The notes beneath the pieces were generated by a model. The model was not told the origin of the DNA, did no database searches, and saw only the letters and a list, made by a program, of their open reading frames with translations. A DNA stretch of 12,495 bases, taken from positions 1-12,495 of the forward strand of contig JAQBPL010000056.1 of assembly GCA_028287545.1 (NCBI GenBank), written 5' to 3'. This stretch comes from Vulcanimicrobiota bacterium (lineage in GTDB: Bacteria > Eremiobacterota > Eremiobacteria > Baltobacterales > Baltobacteraceae). Positions within the stretch are counted from its first letter, which is position 1. Every line of letters starts with the position of its first letter. Positions 5,658 to 12,495 of the stretch are shown in pieces. A program made the position numbers and the translations under genes.

Positions 5658-8456
5658 TTACGTTTTCGCTTCCAGCTCGCGGACGATCGTCGCGCAGGTC
5701 GCGTCGAGCGTCGGATGGTCGGGATCGACGCCGAGCGGAAGGTACTTCCAGCAGCGCTGGCACTTCTCGCCGTCCGCCGGGACGACGACGACCGTCGGTG
5801 CGCCGTTCGAGGCGGCGTGGACGCCGCGCAGCGCTGAGACGACCAGCGCTTCGCGCAGGTTGTCGCCGAGCGCGACGAAGCGGTCGTAGTACGGCTCCTG
5901 CACGTCGATCGTCGCGTCGAGCTGGAAATCGCGGATGCCTTCGCTCGCCGCGACCTGCGCGCGCAATTCCTTGAGCAGCGACCACGTCGCGAGCGCCGCC
6001 TGGTCGACGGGCACGACCGGCGGAAGCTGGAGATCGAAAACCGACTCCGCATCGCCGCGCAGCGCCGGGTCGAGAAATTGCCACGCCTCTTCCGCGGTGA
6101 ACGAGAGAACCGGGGCCAGCAGAACGCAGAGCGTGCGAAATATCTCGAAGAGCGCCGACTGCGCGCTGCGCCGGCGCGGCGCGTCGGGTGCGCTGGAGTA
6201 CAGCCGGTCCTTGAGCGCGTCGACGTAGAACCGCGAGAGGTCCTCGATGTCGAATCGGGTCAGCGCCACGTAGGCATCATGGAGGCGGAACGCGCGGTAG
6301 TGCTCCGCGACTTCGCCGGCAAACGCGTCGAGCGCCGAGAGGGCGAGCTGATCGAGCGGTTCCATTCGGTCGCGCGGAACGATCGACTCGGGCGTAAGTC
6401 CGTCGAGCGCGCCGAGCAGATACTTCAGCCGGTTGCGCAGGTTGCGGTAGACGTTCGAGACGTTATCGAGCAGGTTCGCGCCGAGCCGCACGTCGCCCGT
6501 GAACTCGCTGGAGGCGACCCACAGGCGCAGCACGTCGGCGCCGTACTTGCCGATCGCCTCATCGGTCGCCATGTAGTTGCCGGTCGACTTGTGCATCGCG
6601 TGACCGTGCTGATCGACGACCCAGCCGTGCGCGATGATCGACTTGTACGGCGCGCGGTCGCGCACCGCCGCAGAGGTGACGAGGTTGGAGCGGAACCAGC
6701 CGCGGTACTGATCGCCGCCCTCGAGGTACGCGTCGGCCGGGAACTGCATCCCGCGCTCGACCAGCACCGCGCGCCAGCTCACGCCCGACTCGAACCAGAT
6801 GTCGACGATGTTCCGTTCTTTCTCGAACGCCGTGCCGCCGCAGCGCGGACAGGTCAGCCCGGGCGGCGCGAACGCGCTCACCGGTTCCGTCCACCACAGA
6901 TCCGACGCGTTGCCTTCGTCGAACGAACGCGCGCGCATCGCCTGCGCGAGGTTGCGCGCGAGCGCCGGATCGAGCAGCGACTCGTTGCACGCCGTGCAGA
7001 CGACGGCCGGGATCGGCGTCCCCCACGCGCGCTGGCGCGACACGCACCACTCGGGATGGTTCTCCACCATCTGTGTCATGCGCGTCTCGCCCCAGGCCGG
7101 CAGAAACTGCACGTCGTGCACGGCGCGCTCGGCTCGCTCGCGCAAACCGTGGCGGTCCATCCCGATGAACCACTGCGCCGTCGCGCGGTACACGACCGGG
7201 TTCTTGCAGCGCCAGCAGTGCGGGTAGCTGTGCTCGTAGGACTCGCTCGCGATCAGCATCCCCGACGCGCGCAGATCGTCGATGATGCGCGGGTTGGCCT
7301 CGAAGATGAACATCCCGGCATAGGGGCCTGCCTCGGCGGTGAAGCGGCCGGCGCCGTCGACCGGGTTGAGCACCGGCAGCCCGTACTGCACGCCACTCTC
7401 GAAGTCGACTTCGCCGTGTCCCGGCGCGGTGTGCACGGCGCCCGTTCCGGTTTCGAGCTCGACGTAGTCAGCGAGGATCACGAGGGAGTCGCGATCGAGG
7501 AACGGATGCCGCACCGCCAGCCGTTCGAGGTCCGCGCCGGGCGCCTCGCCCTGCAGTATCGCCTCGCCGGCGCCCATGCGTTCGAAGAGCGCTCCGGCCA
7601 GCTTCTCGGCGACGATGATGTCCTCGCCGCCGACGCGGTAGACGCCGTACGTCGCCGTCGGGTTCAGCGCGATCGCGACGTTCGCCGGAAGGGTCCACGG
7701 CGTCGTCGTCCAGATTGCGACCGAGAGCGGCGTGCCGTCGTCGTCGAGGCCGAACTTCTCGAGCAACGCGGGACGCTGCGCCGCGCTCGCCGGGAAGCGA
7801 ACGTAGACGGAAGGCGAGGTGTGGTCCTTGTACTCGATCTCGGCCTCGGCCAGCGCCGTCTCGTCGTACACGCACCACAGGGTCGAGCGCAGACCCTTAT
7901 AGAGGTAGTCGCGCTCGGCGAGGTCGGCCAGCGTCTCGACGATCACCGCTTCGTATTCCGGCGCGATCGTCATGTACGGCTCGTCGAAGCGGCCGAACGA
8001 CGCGCCCATGCGCTGCATCTGCTCGCGCTGGCGGCCCATCCAGTACAGCGCGCGCTCGCGGCACGCGCGGCGCAGCTCGATCGGGTCGGCCGCCCGGAAG
8101 TCGAGCTTCAAATGCTTGAGCGTCTCGCGTTCGATCGGCAAGCCGTGCATGTCCCAGCCCGGGACGAAATCGGCGTAGCGGCCGTCCAGCAGGTGGATCT
8201 TCACCAGCGCGTCCTTGAGGAAGCGGTTGAGGAAGGTTCCCATGTGCATGTCGCCGTTCGCGTACGGCGGACCGTCGTGCAGGATGTACGGTGCCCCGCC
8301 CTGCTCGCCGTTGCGCGCCAGCCGCTTGCGATACGTCTGGTGCTCGGCCCACCACGCGACGCGGGCCGGCTCGCGTTTGGGGAGCTCGGCCCGCATCGGG
8401 AAGTCGGTCTTCGGCAGGTTCAGGGTCGAACGGTAATCGCGCACGGTCTCGGACAT
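5658..8456 (-). CDS. ileS: Isoleucyl-tRNA synthetase (IleS)
   Basis: Class I aminoacyl-tRNA synthetase that charges tRNA-Ile and edits valine in the cytoplasm. The protein has 932 residues from the ATG at 8456. The frame continues upstream to 8630, but that extra 58-residue stretch is low-complexity Arg/Ala/Pro and overlaps the protease gene, so it is rejected. Motifs in order: HDGPPYANGDMHMGT (60-74, the HIGH region, here HMGT); the editing domain with TTTPWT (250-255) and GTGAVHTAPGHGEVD (337-351); CWRC (414-417); DIWFESGVSW (552-561); the KMSKS region as AMHKS (620-624); the anticodon-binding domain from about 700; and a C-terminal zinc finger beginning C899-x-x-C902. The finger has Asp918 where a third cysteine is expected, then Cys921. 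Length and order fit a bacterial-type IleS. It lies between a protease gene (82 bases upstream) and the DsrE-like gene (68 bases downstream). The leader is too short for a full T-box. Confidence 0.96.
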   Translation of the reverse strand: MSETVRDYRSTLNLPKTDFPMRAELPKREPARVAWWAEHQTYRKRLARNGEQGGAPYILHDGPPYANGDMHMGTFLNRFLKDALVKIHLLDGRYADFVPGWDMHGLPIERETLKHLKLDFRAADPIELRRACRERALYWMGRQREQMQRMGASFGRFDEPYMTIAPEYEAVIVETLADLAERDYLYKGLRSTLWCVYDETALAEAEIEYKDHTSPSVYVRFPASAAQRPALLEKFGLDDDGTPLSVAIWTTTPWTLPANVAIALNPTATYGVYRVGGEDIIVAEKLAGALFERMGAGEAILQGEAPGADLERLAVRHPFLDRDSLVILADYVELETGTGAVHTAPGHGEVDFESGVQYGLPVLNPVDGAGRFTAEAGPYAGMFIFEANPRIIDDLRASGMLIASESYEHSYPHCWRCKNPVVYRATAQWFIGMDRHGLRERAERAVHDVQFLPAWGETRMTQMVENHPEWCVSRQRAWGTPIPAVVCTACNESLLDPALARNLAQAMRARSFDEGNASDLWWTEPVSAFAPPGLTCPRCGGTAFEKERNIVDIWFESGVSWRAVLVERGMQFPADAYLEGGDQYRGWFRSNLVTSAAVRDRAPYKSIIAHGWVVDQHGHAMHKSTGNYMATDEAIGKYGADVLRLWVASSEFTGDVRLGANLLDNVSNVYRNLRNRLKYLLGALDGLTPESIVPRDRMEPLDQLALSALDAFAGEVAEHYRAFRLHDAYVALTRFDIEDLSRFYVDALKDRLYSSAPDAPRRRSAQSALFEIFRTLCVLLAPVLSFTAEEAWQFLDPALRGDAESVFDLQLPPVVPVDQAALATWSLLKELRAQVAASEGIRDFQLDATIDVQEPYYDRFVALGDNLREALVVSALRGVHAASNGAPTVVVVPADGEKCQRCWKYLPLGVDPDHPTLDATCATIVRELEAKT

Positions 8457-8506
8457 CGGAACGGCCTGACTTCGGGCGCAACCGTGCGGCGCTCCCCCCG
8501 GACCCG

Positions 8507-8521
8507 CGCGAAAGTTTCGCG
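8507..8521. promoter_or_regulatory. Short perfect inverted repeat in the protease-ileS gap
   Basis: CGCGAAA (8507-8513) and TTTCGCG (8515-8521) flank a single G, in the 82-base space between the protease stop (8539) and the ileS start (8456). The one-base spacer makes it more like a protein-binding palindrome than a hairpin. No U-run follows on either strand, so it does not look like a terminator. The rest of the gap shows only a G-run (minus strand, about 8494-8499), too far from the ileS ATG to act as its ribosome site. Confidence 0.25.
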
Positions 8522-8538
8522 TTCCCCGAACGATCGGG

Positions 8539-9306
8539 CTATGCGGTCGCCGGAACGTCCACTGCGGCGCGGCGGGCCGGGGCGCGCAAGGCGCGTTGCT
8601 GCGACCAGCTCTGGCGCAACAGGAACGCACCCATCAGGGCGCACCAGCCATAGGAGAGATCGTGCAGGCCCACCGCCGCCAGCACGCCGGCGCTAACGAA
8701 GACCAGGGCGAACGCCATGCCGAGCCGCGAGGCGGCGATCGTCGCGGTGCGGCGGTCGTGACCGCGCCGCCAGAGCGCCGCGCGCAGCACGCGCCCGCCG
8801 TCCATCGGATAGGCCGGGATCATGTTGAATACGGCGAGAACGCCGTTGACCAAGGCGACGTAGGTGCCCAGCCGGCCGAGCGCTTCGCCGAACCCGCCCG
8901 GCACATAGCGATCGACCGCCAACGTCGCCGCCAGCGAAACGACGCAAAGCAGCGCACTCATCGCCGGTCCGGCCGCGGCGATCGCGGCGTCAGCCCCGGG
9001 CGTTCCGGGCTCGGTTTCCAGTTCGGCGACGCCGCCGAAGAGGAACAGCGTGATCGTTCGGGTGCGCACGCCGAAGCGCCGCGCGACCAGCGCGTGCGCG
9101 AACTCGTGAGCGACGACGCCGGCGAAAAGCGCCAGGGCGAACAGCGCGCCAAGACCGTACGCTTGGATCACGGGAAGTCCGGCCAAGCCGCGCGCGAGCA
9201 TCACCGTGATGAACGCGAAGACGGCGAGCCAAGACACGTGCACGCCGACGCGAACACCGAACAGACGACCAAGAAATAACGTCTGCCGTCTCACCGTGCC
9301 GCGCAC
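8539..9306 (-). CDS. Site-2 protease family (M50) zinc metalloprotease
   Basis: An intramembrane zinc protease of the site-2 protease/SpoIVFB-like type. The 255-residue protein has the zinc motif HEFAH (67-71) in a transmembrane helix. The second active-site segment NMIPAYPMDGG (161-171) carries the third ligand Asp169. Predicted membrane segments are about 22-40, 48-75, 107-131, 146-165, 192-213 and 217-233. There is no PDZ domain (so it is not RseP-like) and no CBS pair at the C-terminus; it is the short form. The GTG at 9306 is nine bases after the csaB stop, and a second in-frame GTG at 9294 is equally possible; neither has a Shine-Dalgarno. The substrate is unknown. Such proteases cut membrane-anchored anti-sigma factors or signal-peptide remnants. 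The close link to csaB suggests a role tied to the envelope, which is inference. Confidence 0.92.
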   Translation of the reverse strand: MRGTVRRQTLFLGRLFGVRVGVHVSWLAVFAFITVMLARGLAGLPVIQAYGLGALFALALFAGVVAHEFAHALVARRFGVRTRTITLFLFGGVAELETEPGTPGADAAIAAAGPAMSALLCVVSLAATLAVDRYVPGGFGEALGRLGTYVALVNGVLAVFNMIPAYPMDGGRVLRAALWRRGHDRRTATIAASRLGMAFALVFVSAGVLAAVGLHDLSYGWCALMGAFLLRQSWSQQRALRAPARRAAVDVPATA

Positions 9307-9315
9307 GTTCGCGCG

Positions 9316-10443
9316 TCAGCGTTCGCCGCCTGCAGACTTTGGTGTAACGTGCGTCACCACTTCGTTCAACACATCGAAGTTGCGTTCGGCGAGCCGCTCG
9401 ATCTGCGGTCGCACGCTCTGCAAGTGGGCGCTCAACTCGGCACGGCGCGCCCACGCGTCGTCGAGCCGGCGCGCGATCTCCTCCGCGGGCGGAAGCGGTT
9501 GGCCCGGGAGAAACAGCGGTCCGGCTGGATAGGCGAGATCCTCGCATAGCGAGGTCACTTTGGGATCGTACGGGAGCGCGAGGAACGGCACGCCGACCCG
9601 CGCTGCGATGATCAGCGCGTGCAAGCGCATCCCGATCACGAGCGACGCACGCGCGATCACCTGCGCGGCTTGGCCAAGTGGATAGTCCGGCAGCAGCACC
9701 GGCGTCGACGCACACCGCCGGATGATCGCGGTGGAGACCTCGGCGTCGGACGCCCCCCCGAGCGGCAAGAACGCGACGCGTGCGCCATACTTCCCCGCCA
9801 GCCGGTCCACGACCGCAGCCAGCGCCGCCGTCGTGGCCTCCGCCGCCTGCCACTTGCGCACCGAGACCACGACCAGCGGCGCGTCGTCGCCGGCGAGCCC
9901 TTCGGCCGCGAGGTCCAGCGGCTCGCCGCCCGATTCGAACAGGAACACGGGGTCGGCGGTCCGCTCCACGCGCACGCCGGGAACCAGGGCGCCGAAGAGC
10001 TTCTGCGAGCGTTCGTCGCGCACGGTCGCCGCGGCGATCCCGCGGCAGAAGTTGCGGACGATCGCCCGGCCCCAGAAATCGAGCGGCCCGATCGACTGCG
10101 CGAAGACCATGGTCGGTTTTCCCGCGCGCACCGCCGTGCGAATCACGTTGCTGTAATAGAGCAGGCTGCGCAGGCTGGTGACGTTTTGGAGCAGTCCGCC
10201 GCCGCCGGAGAGCACGACGTCGGCGCGGTCGATCGCGCCGCGGACGCGGCCGAGGTCCATCCGCGGGGTCGCCTCCACGCGGAAGGTGCGAGCGGTTTGC
10301 GCCGGGTCGCCGCTCAGCACGTCGACCGCGCAGCCCGGCCAGCGCTCGCGCAGGCGTGAGACGATGACTTCCAGCAGCGCCTCGTCACCGAGGTTCCCGA
10401 AACCGTAGTAGCCGCTGAGCAGGAATCGGGGCGCGCCGGCCAT
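9316..10443 (-). CDS. csaB: Polysaccharide pyruvyl transferase, CsaB-type
   Basis: Transfers pyruvate from phosphoenolpyruvate to a sugar of a cell-wall polymer. In Bacillus anthracis this pyruvylation lets SLH-domain S-layer proteins bind the wall. The 375-residue protein opens with the typical LLSGYYGFGNLGDEALLEVI (8-27). It also has LSGGGGLLQNV (78-88), FAQSIGPL (114-121), TVRDERS (140-146), GMRLHALIIAA (271-281) and LPYDPKV (290-296). These are the conserved landmarks of CsaB-like enzymes, and length matches the family. The ATG at 10443 follows the DUF5693 stop after one base (TGAGATG), so the two genes are almost certainly cotranscribed and coupled. No SLH or S-layer protein is encoded in the window, so the polymer and purpose remain unassigned. 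The symbol is by family resemblance, not proven orthology. Confidence 0.92.
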   Translation of the reverse strand: MAGAPRFLLSGYYGFGNLGDEALLEVIVSRLRERWPGCAVDVLSGDPAQTARTFRVEATPRMDLGRVRGAIDRADVVLSGGGGLLQNVTSLRSLLYYSNVIRTAVRAGKPTMVFAQSIGPLDFWGRAIVRNFCRGIAAATVRDERSQKLFGALVPGVRVERTADPVFLFESGGEPLDLAAEGLAGDDAPLVVVSVRKWQAAEATTAALAAVVDRLAGKYGARVAFLPLGGASDAEVSTAIIRRCASTPVLLPDYPLGQAAQVIARASLVIGMRLHALIIAARVGVPFLALPYDPKVTSLCEDLAYPAGPLFLPGQPLPPAEEIARRLDDAWARRAELSAHLQSVRPQIERLAERNFDVLNEVVTHVTPKSAGGER

Positions 10444-10444
10444 C

Positions 10445-12412
10445 TCACGAACGCCGGAAGCGGCGGTAGGCGACGACCGCGATCGCGCCGACGATCAGGC
10501 CGATCACCGCGCCGTTGACGAGCCGCAGCACCGAGATCGCGAGGTGCGTGTGCAGGTGTGAGAACGTGTCGGCCACGTCGCCGAGACCGACCCCGATCGC
10601 GAGCGCGAGCAGCCAGCCCCAGCGCGCGCGGTCGGCGGGGAGCAGCGCCGGCACCAGCATCAGGGCCGGAAAGCCGACGAGAAACTCCTTGAGCCGCGGA
10701 CGGACCTGCAGCAGCGTCGTCAGGTGCGCGCGCAGCGCGAGCTCGATCCCGGACGGCGCGATGTCGCTCTGGTTTCCGCTGCGCACGAGCACGAGGTAAC
10801 CCGCGCCGATCAGCACGATCCCGGCGACGAGCTGCAGCACCGTGACGGGAGATTCGGCCAGTCGCGCCGGCGCGATGCGCGCACCCCAGCGCGTCGTGAA
10901 GAGATACAGCACGAGCGCGATGAGCGGCGGGAGGACGAGGAGTGCCTTCACCCCGCTGAACCGGTCGATCTCGATCATCGTCAGCGGCGTCGAGAGCAGG
11001 CCGACGATGACGAGCGCGCCGCCGAGCGTCACGCCGATCGCGATCGCCATCACCCGGATCCCATCGAGGATCGCCGCGCCGGTCGTCGGCGCGGGCTTTG
11101 CGCGAAACGCGGGCGCGATCGCGACGAAGCCGGCGACCGCGAAGGCGACCCCGCCGATCAAGGCCAGCACTTTGCGCGCCGCCATGTCGTGGTGCACCGC
11201 GAAGCCCGCCGCGACGAGCAGGAGGTCGAGCGCAACGAACGCGATCAGCCAGCGCGGGCCGCCGATCTTGAACGCGTCGAGCAGCAGCAAGAGTATCGCC
11301 GGAACGGCGAGCGAAGCCAGCGCGATCTCCCACCAGCGCGTATCGAACTGGTCGATCGGCGAGGCGGTGCCGGTCCGCAGTCCCGCCGCGCGGATGCTCT
11401 GCGCGATCTGCCGGACGAGCTCGACGTTGGTCGCTTCGATCGAACGACTGCCCCACTGGTGCGCGAACGGCCGCAGGTAGACGACACGGATGTTGCGCTC
11501 GCGCACGCCGAGCGCGTAGCGCGAGACGATCTCCTCAGGCCGAAGTTTGTCCTGTTCGACTTTCGAGATCGCCTGCACGCGGACGGTGGCATTGGGCAGA
11601 TCCTTCGCGAGCGTCTCGCTCCCGGCTTGGTTCTGCTTGACGTCGTAGGTCTCGATCGTGCCGAAGTTGACCTTCTCGGCCCGCATAACGGCGGCGGTGT
11701 CGTCGATCGCGTCGGGATAGCCGACGACCTGATTGCGCAGCCCGAAGAAGATGACGGTGTGCGCGTTGTGTCCCGCGACCTCGTCGTGAAAGAGCGCGCG
11801 GATCTGCGGCGCGCGGAAGCGCTCGTCGTTCTGCAGGCGGGGCACCAGATACAGGCCGAGTTCGCGCGCGAGCGCGATGCGATCGGCCGGCAGACCCAGA
11901 CCCACCGAGCTGAAGTAATCGGCTTGCGTGCGGATCGCGAACACCGTGGGCGACTCGCCGCGCAGCACGCGCACCGCGCGCGGCGAGAACTTGAGCGCGA
12001 GCTGCTGCGCGTACCGCGCGGCGGTCGCCGGGTCGTACGCGACCAGATACACCTCGTCGGTGCGAATCCCGTGCACCGCGAGCCGCGCGAACACCGGATC
12101 GTGGAATCCCGTCAGCTTCGCCTGCGCCAGCAGGGTCGTCCCGGGATACACCGCCGCGGTCGCCGACGACGACACGGCGCCGCCGAGCTCTTCCTGCACC
12201 GCGAGCGACGTCAGCCCCGCGCGCCGCAGCGCGACGAGAAACGCGCGCTGATCGTACGCGTACGAACGCGCGAGCGATTGAAAGTCCGCATCGTCCATGA
12301 CGATCTCGACGCGGTTCGCGCGATGCTCGTGCCGTTCGCGCCGTACGGCGACGAAGAGCGAGGCGAGTAGCCCGATCGTAAGCAAGGCATACAGCAAACG
12401 GCGGTAGGTCAC
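10445..12412 (-). CDS. DUF5693 family multi-pass membrane protein
   Basis: A 655-residue membrane protein of a family known mainly as the genomic partner of CsaB. It has an N-terminal membrane anchor (about 6-23), then a large domain from about 25 to 358, probably outside the membrane on the trans side. About nine further hydrophobic segments follow (about 360-379, 387-407, 415-435, 448-472, 489-506, 525-544, 577-592, 597-612 and 626-648). The soluble domain has VQEELGG near 72 and GLRNQVVGYPDAI near 224, with VRVVYLRPF-like strands near 308. I see no catalytic motif I can name. The one-base gap to csaB suggests joint work in making, exporting or modifying a surface glycopolymer; this is context inference. 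The GTG start lacks a Shine-Dalgarno, and no other start fits before the anchor. A hairpin with a U-rich tail ends only 18 bases upstream, so expression may depend on read-through. Confidence 0.85.
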   Translation of the reverse strand: MTYRRLLYALLTIGLLASLFVAVRRERHEHRANRVEIVMDDADFQSLARSYAYDQRAFLVALRRAGLTSLAVQEELGGAVSSSATAAVYPGTTLLAQAKLTGFHDPVFARLAVHGIRTDEVYLVAYDPATAARYAQQLALKFSPRAVRVLRGESPTVFAIRTQADYFSSVGLGLPADRIALARELGLYLVPRLQNDERFRAPQIRALFHDEVAGHNAHTVIFFGLRNQVVGYPDAIDDTAAVMRAEKVNFGTIETYDVKQNQAGSETLAKDLPNATVRVQAISKVEQDKLRPEEIVSRYALGVRERNIRVVYLRPFAHQWGSRSIEATNVELVRQIAQSIRAAGLRTGTASPIDQFDTRWWEIALASLAVPAILLLLLDAFKIGGPRWLIAFVALDLLLVAAGFAVHHDMAARKVLALIGGVAFAVAGFVAIAPAFRAKPAPTTGAAILDGIRVMAIAIGVTLGGALVIVGLLSTPLTMIEIDRFSGVKALLVLPPLIALVLYLFTTRWGARIAPARLAESPVTVLQLVAGIVLIGAGYLVLVRSGNQSDIAPSGIELALRAHLTTLLQVRPRLKEFLVGFPALMLVPALLPADRARWGWLLALAIGVGLGDVADTFSHLHTHLAISVLRLVNGAVIGLIVGAIAVVAYRRFRRS

Positions 12413-12430
12413 GGTGCCGCGTCTTCGCGG

Positions 12431-12464
12431 GAAAACAACAAGACCCGCTGTGAAGCGGGCCTTG
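12431..12464 (-). terminator. Hairpin with U-rich tail just before the DUF5693 start
   Basis: Read on the minus strand, CAAGGCCCGCT pairs with AGCGGGTCTTG (12439-12464; 11 pairs including one G-U, loop TCAC), and TTGTTTTC follows directly. This is a standard intrinsic-terminator shape. On the plus strand the G-U would become an A-C mismatch, so the RNA is probably minus-strand. The tail ends 18 bases before the GTG at 12412, which leaves no room for a promoter between them. It may terminate a gene beyond the window, or act as an attenuator in the leader of the DUF5693-csaB transcript. Confidence 0.65.
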
Positions 12465-12474
12465 CTGCCGTCGC

Positions 12475-12494
12475 GTAGCAGGTTGCCCTACTAC
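12475..12494 (-). ncRNA. GNRA-capped hairpin next to the terminator (3' part of a structured RNA or leader)
   Basis: On the minus strand, GUAGUAGG and CCUGCUAC form an 8-pair stem (one U-G) closed by the tetraloop GCAA, of GNRA type. The wobble pair again exists only on the minus strand. The stem is 10 bases upstream of the terminator-like hairpin and reaches the window edge, so more of the structure may lie outside. I do not recognise the RNA class. It could be the 3' portion of a leader or riboswitch, a small RNA, or the non-coding tail of an upstream gene. Confidence 0.35.
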
Positions 12495-12495
12495 C

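Noticed and set aside
8457..8538. T-box riboswitch before ileS
   Set aside because: The gap is 82 bases, too short for a complete T-box, and I see no T-box consensus or antiterminator.
8457..8630. N-terminal extension of IleS to 8630
   Set aside because: The extra residues are low-complexity and would overlap the end of the protease gene. The ATG at 8456 gives the normal IleS opening.
6078..8696. An 872-codon open frame on the plus strand opposite ileS
   Set aside because: It lies fully antisense to a gene with unmistakable IleS motifs. Its translation is dominated by Arg, Ala, Val and Glu with no recognisable domain, as expected from the complementary frame of a GC-rich gene.
10724..12370. 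A 548-codon open frame on the plus strand opposite the DUF5693 gene
   Set aside because: The predicted protein is an Arg/Asp/Glu-rich low-complexity chain with no domain. The minus-strand gene has clear membrane segments and a well-fitting operon context.
12431..12495. Cyclic-di-GMP (GEMM) riboswitch or the 3' end of RNase P, SRP or tmRNA
   Set aside because: Short stretches such as AGGGCAACC and GCAAGGCC resemble parts of known RNAs, but their order and pairing do not fit any of those structures.

Overview
The window is GC-rich, densely packed bacterial chromosome with ten protein genes and no gene-free stretch longer than about 155 bases. I see no tRNA, rRNA, CRISPR array, integrase or transposase. 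The gene families and base composition suggest a GC-rich environmental lineage outside the well-studied phyla. A DUF5693 membrane protein next to a CsaB-type pyruvyltransferase and a site-2 protease, with few clear Shine-Dalgarno sites, would suit Candidatus Eremiobacterota (WPS-2) or a relative such as Armatimonadota or Chloroflexota. That placement is inference from gene content, not a phylogeny.

Left part, plus strand (about 15-2988): a tight leucine-biosynthesis operon, leuC-leuD-leuB, with each junction a 4-base stop/start overlap (GTGA, then ATGA). It encodes both subunits of isopropylmalate isomerase and isopropylmalate dehydrogenase, which carry out the second and third committed steps to leucine. 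leuA is not in the window. The last ~20 codons of leuC appear to come from a dispersed repeat. A nested hairpin follows leuB. A plus-strand membrane fatty-acid desaturase gene (3143-3976) comes next.

Right part, minus strand (read from 12412 down to 3958): six closely spaced genes encode a DUF5693 membrane protein, CsaB-like polysaccharide pyruvyl transferase, M50 site-2 protease, isoleucyl-tRNA synthetase, a secreted DsrE-like protein and a 3-hydroxyisobutyrate-dehydrogenase-family oxidoreductase. The gaps are 1, 9, 82, 68 and 21 bases, so they could form one long transcript, though the 82- and 68-base gaps can hold internal signals. The first three genes look like a cell-envelope module. 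The last gene converges on the desaturase gene and overlaps it by 19 bases.

The most unusual items are: the repeat-derived tail of LeuC at the leuC/leuD coupling junction; two tandem hairpins, one closed by a GNRA tetraloop and one followed by a U-rich tail, ending only 18 bases before the DUF5693 start; a palindrome covering the start codon of the lower-GC DsrE-like gene; and an IleS with altered HIGH and KMSKS motifs and a missing zinc cysteine. None of these alone proves a new system.
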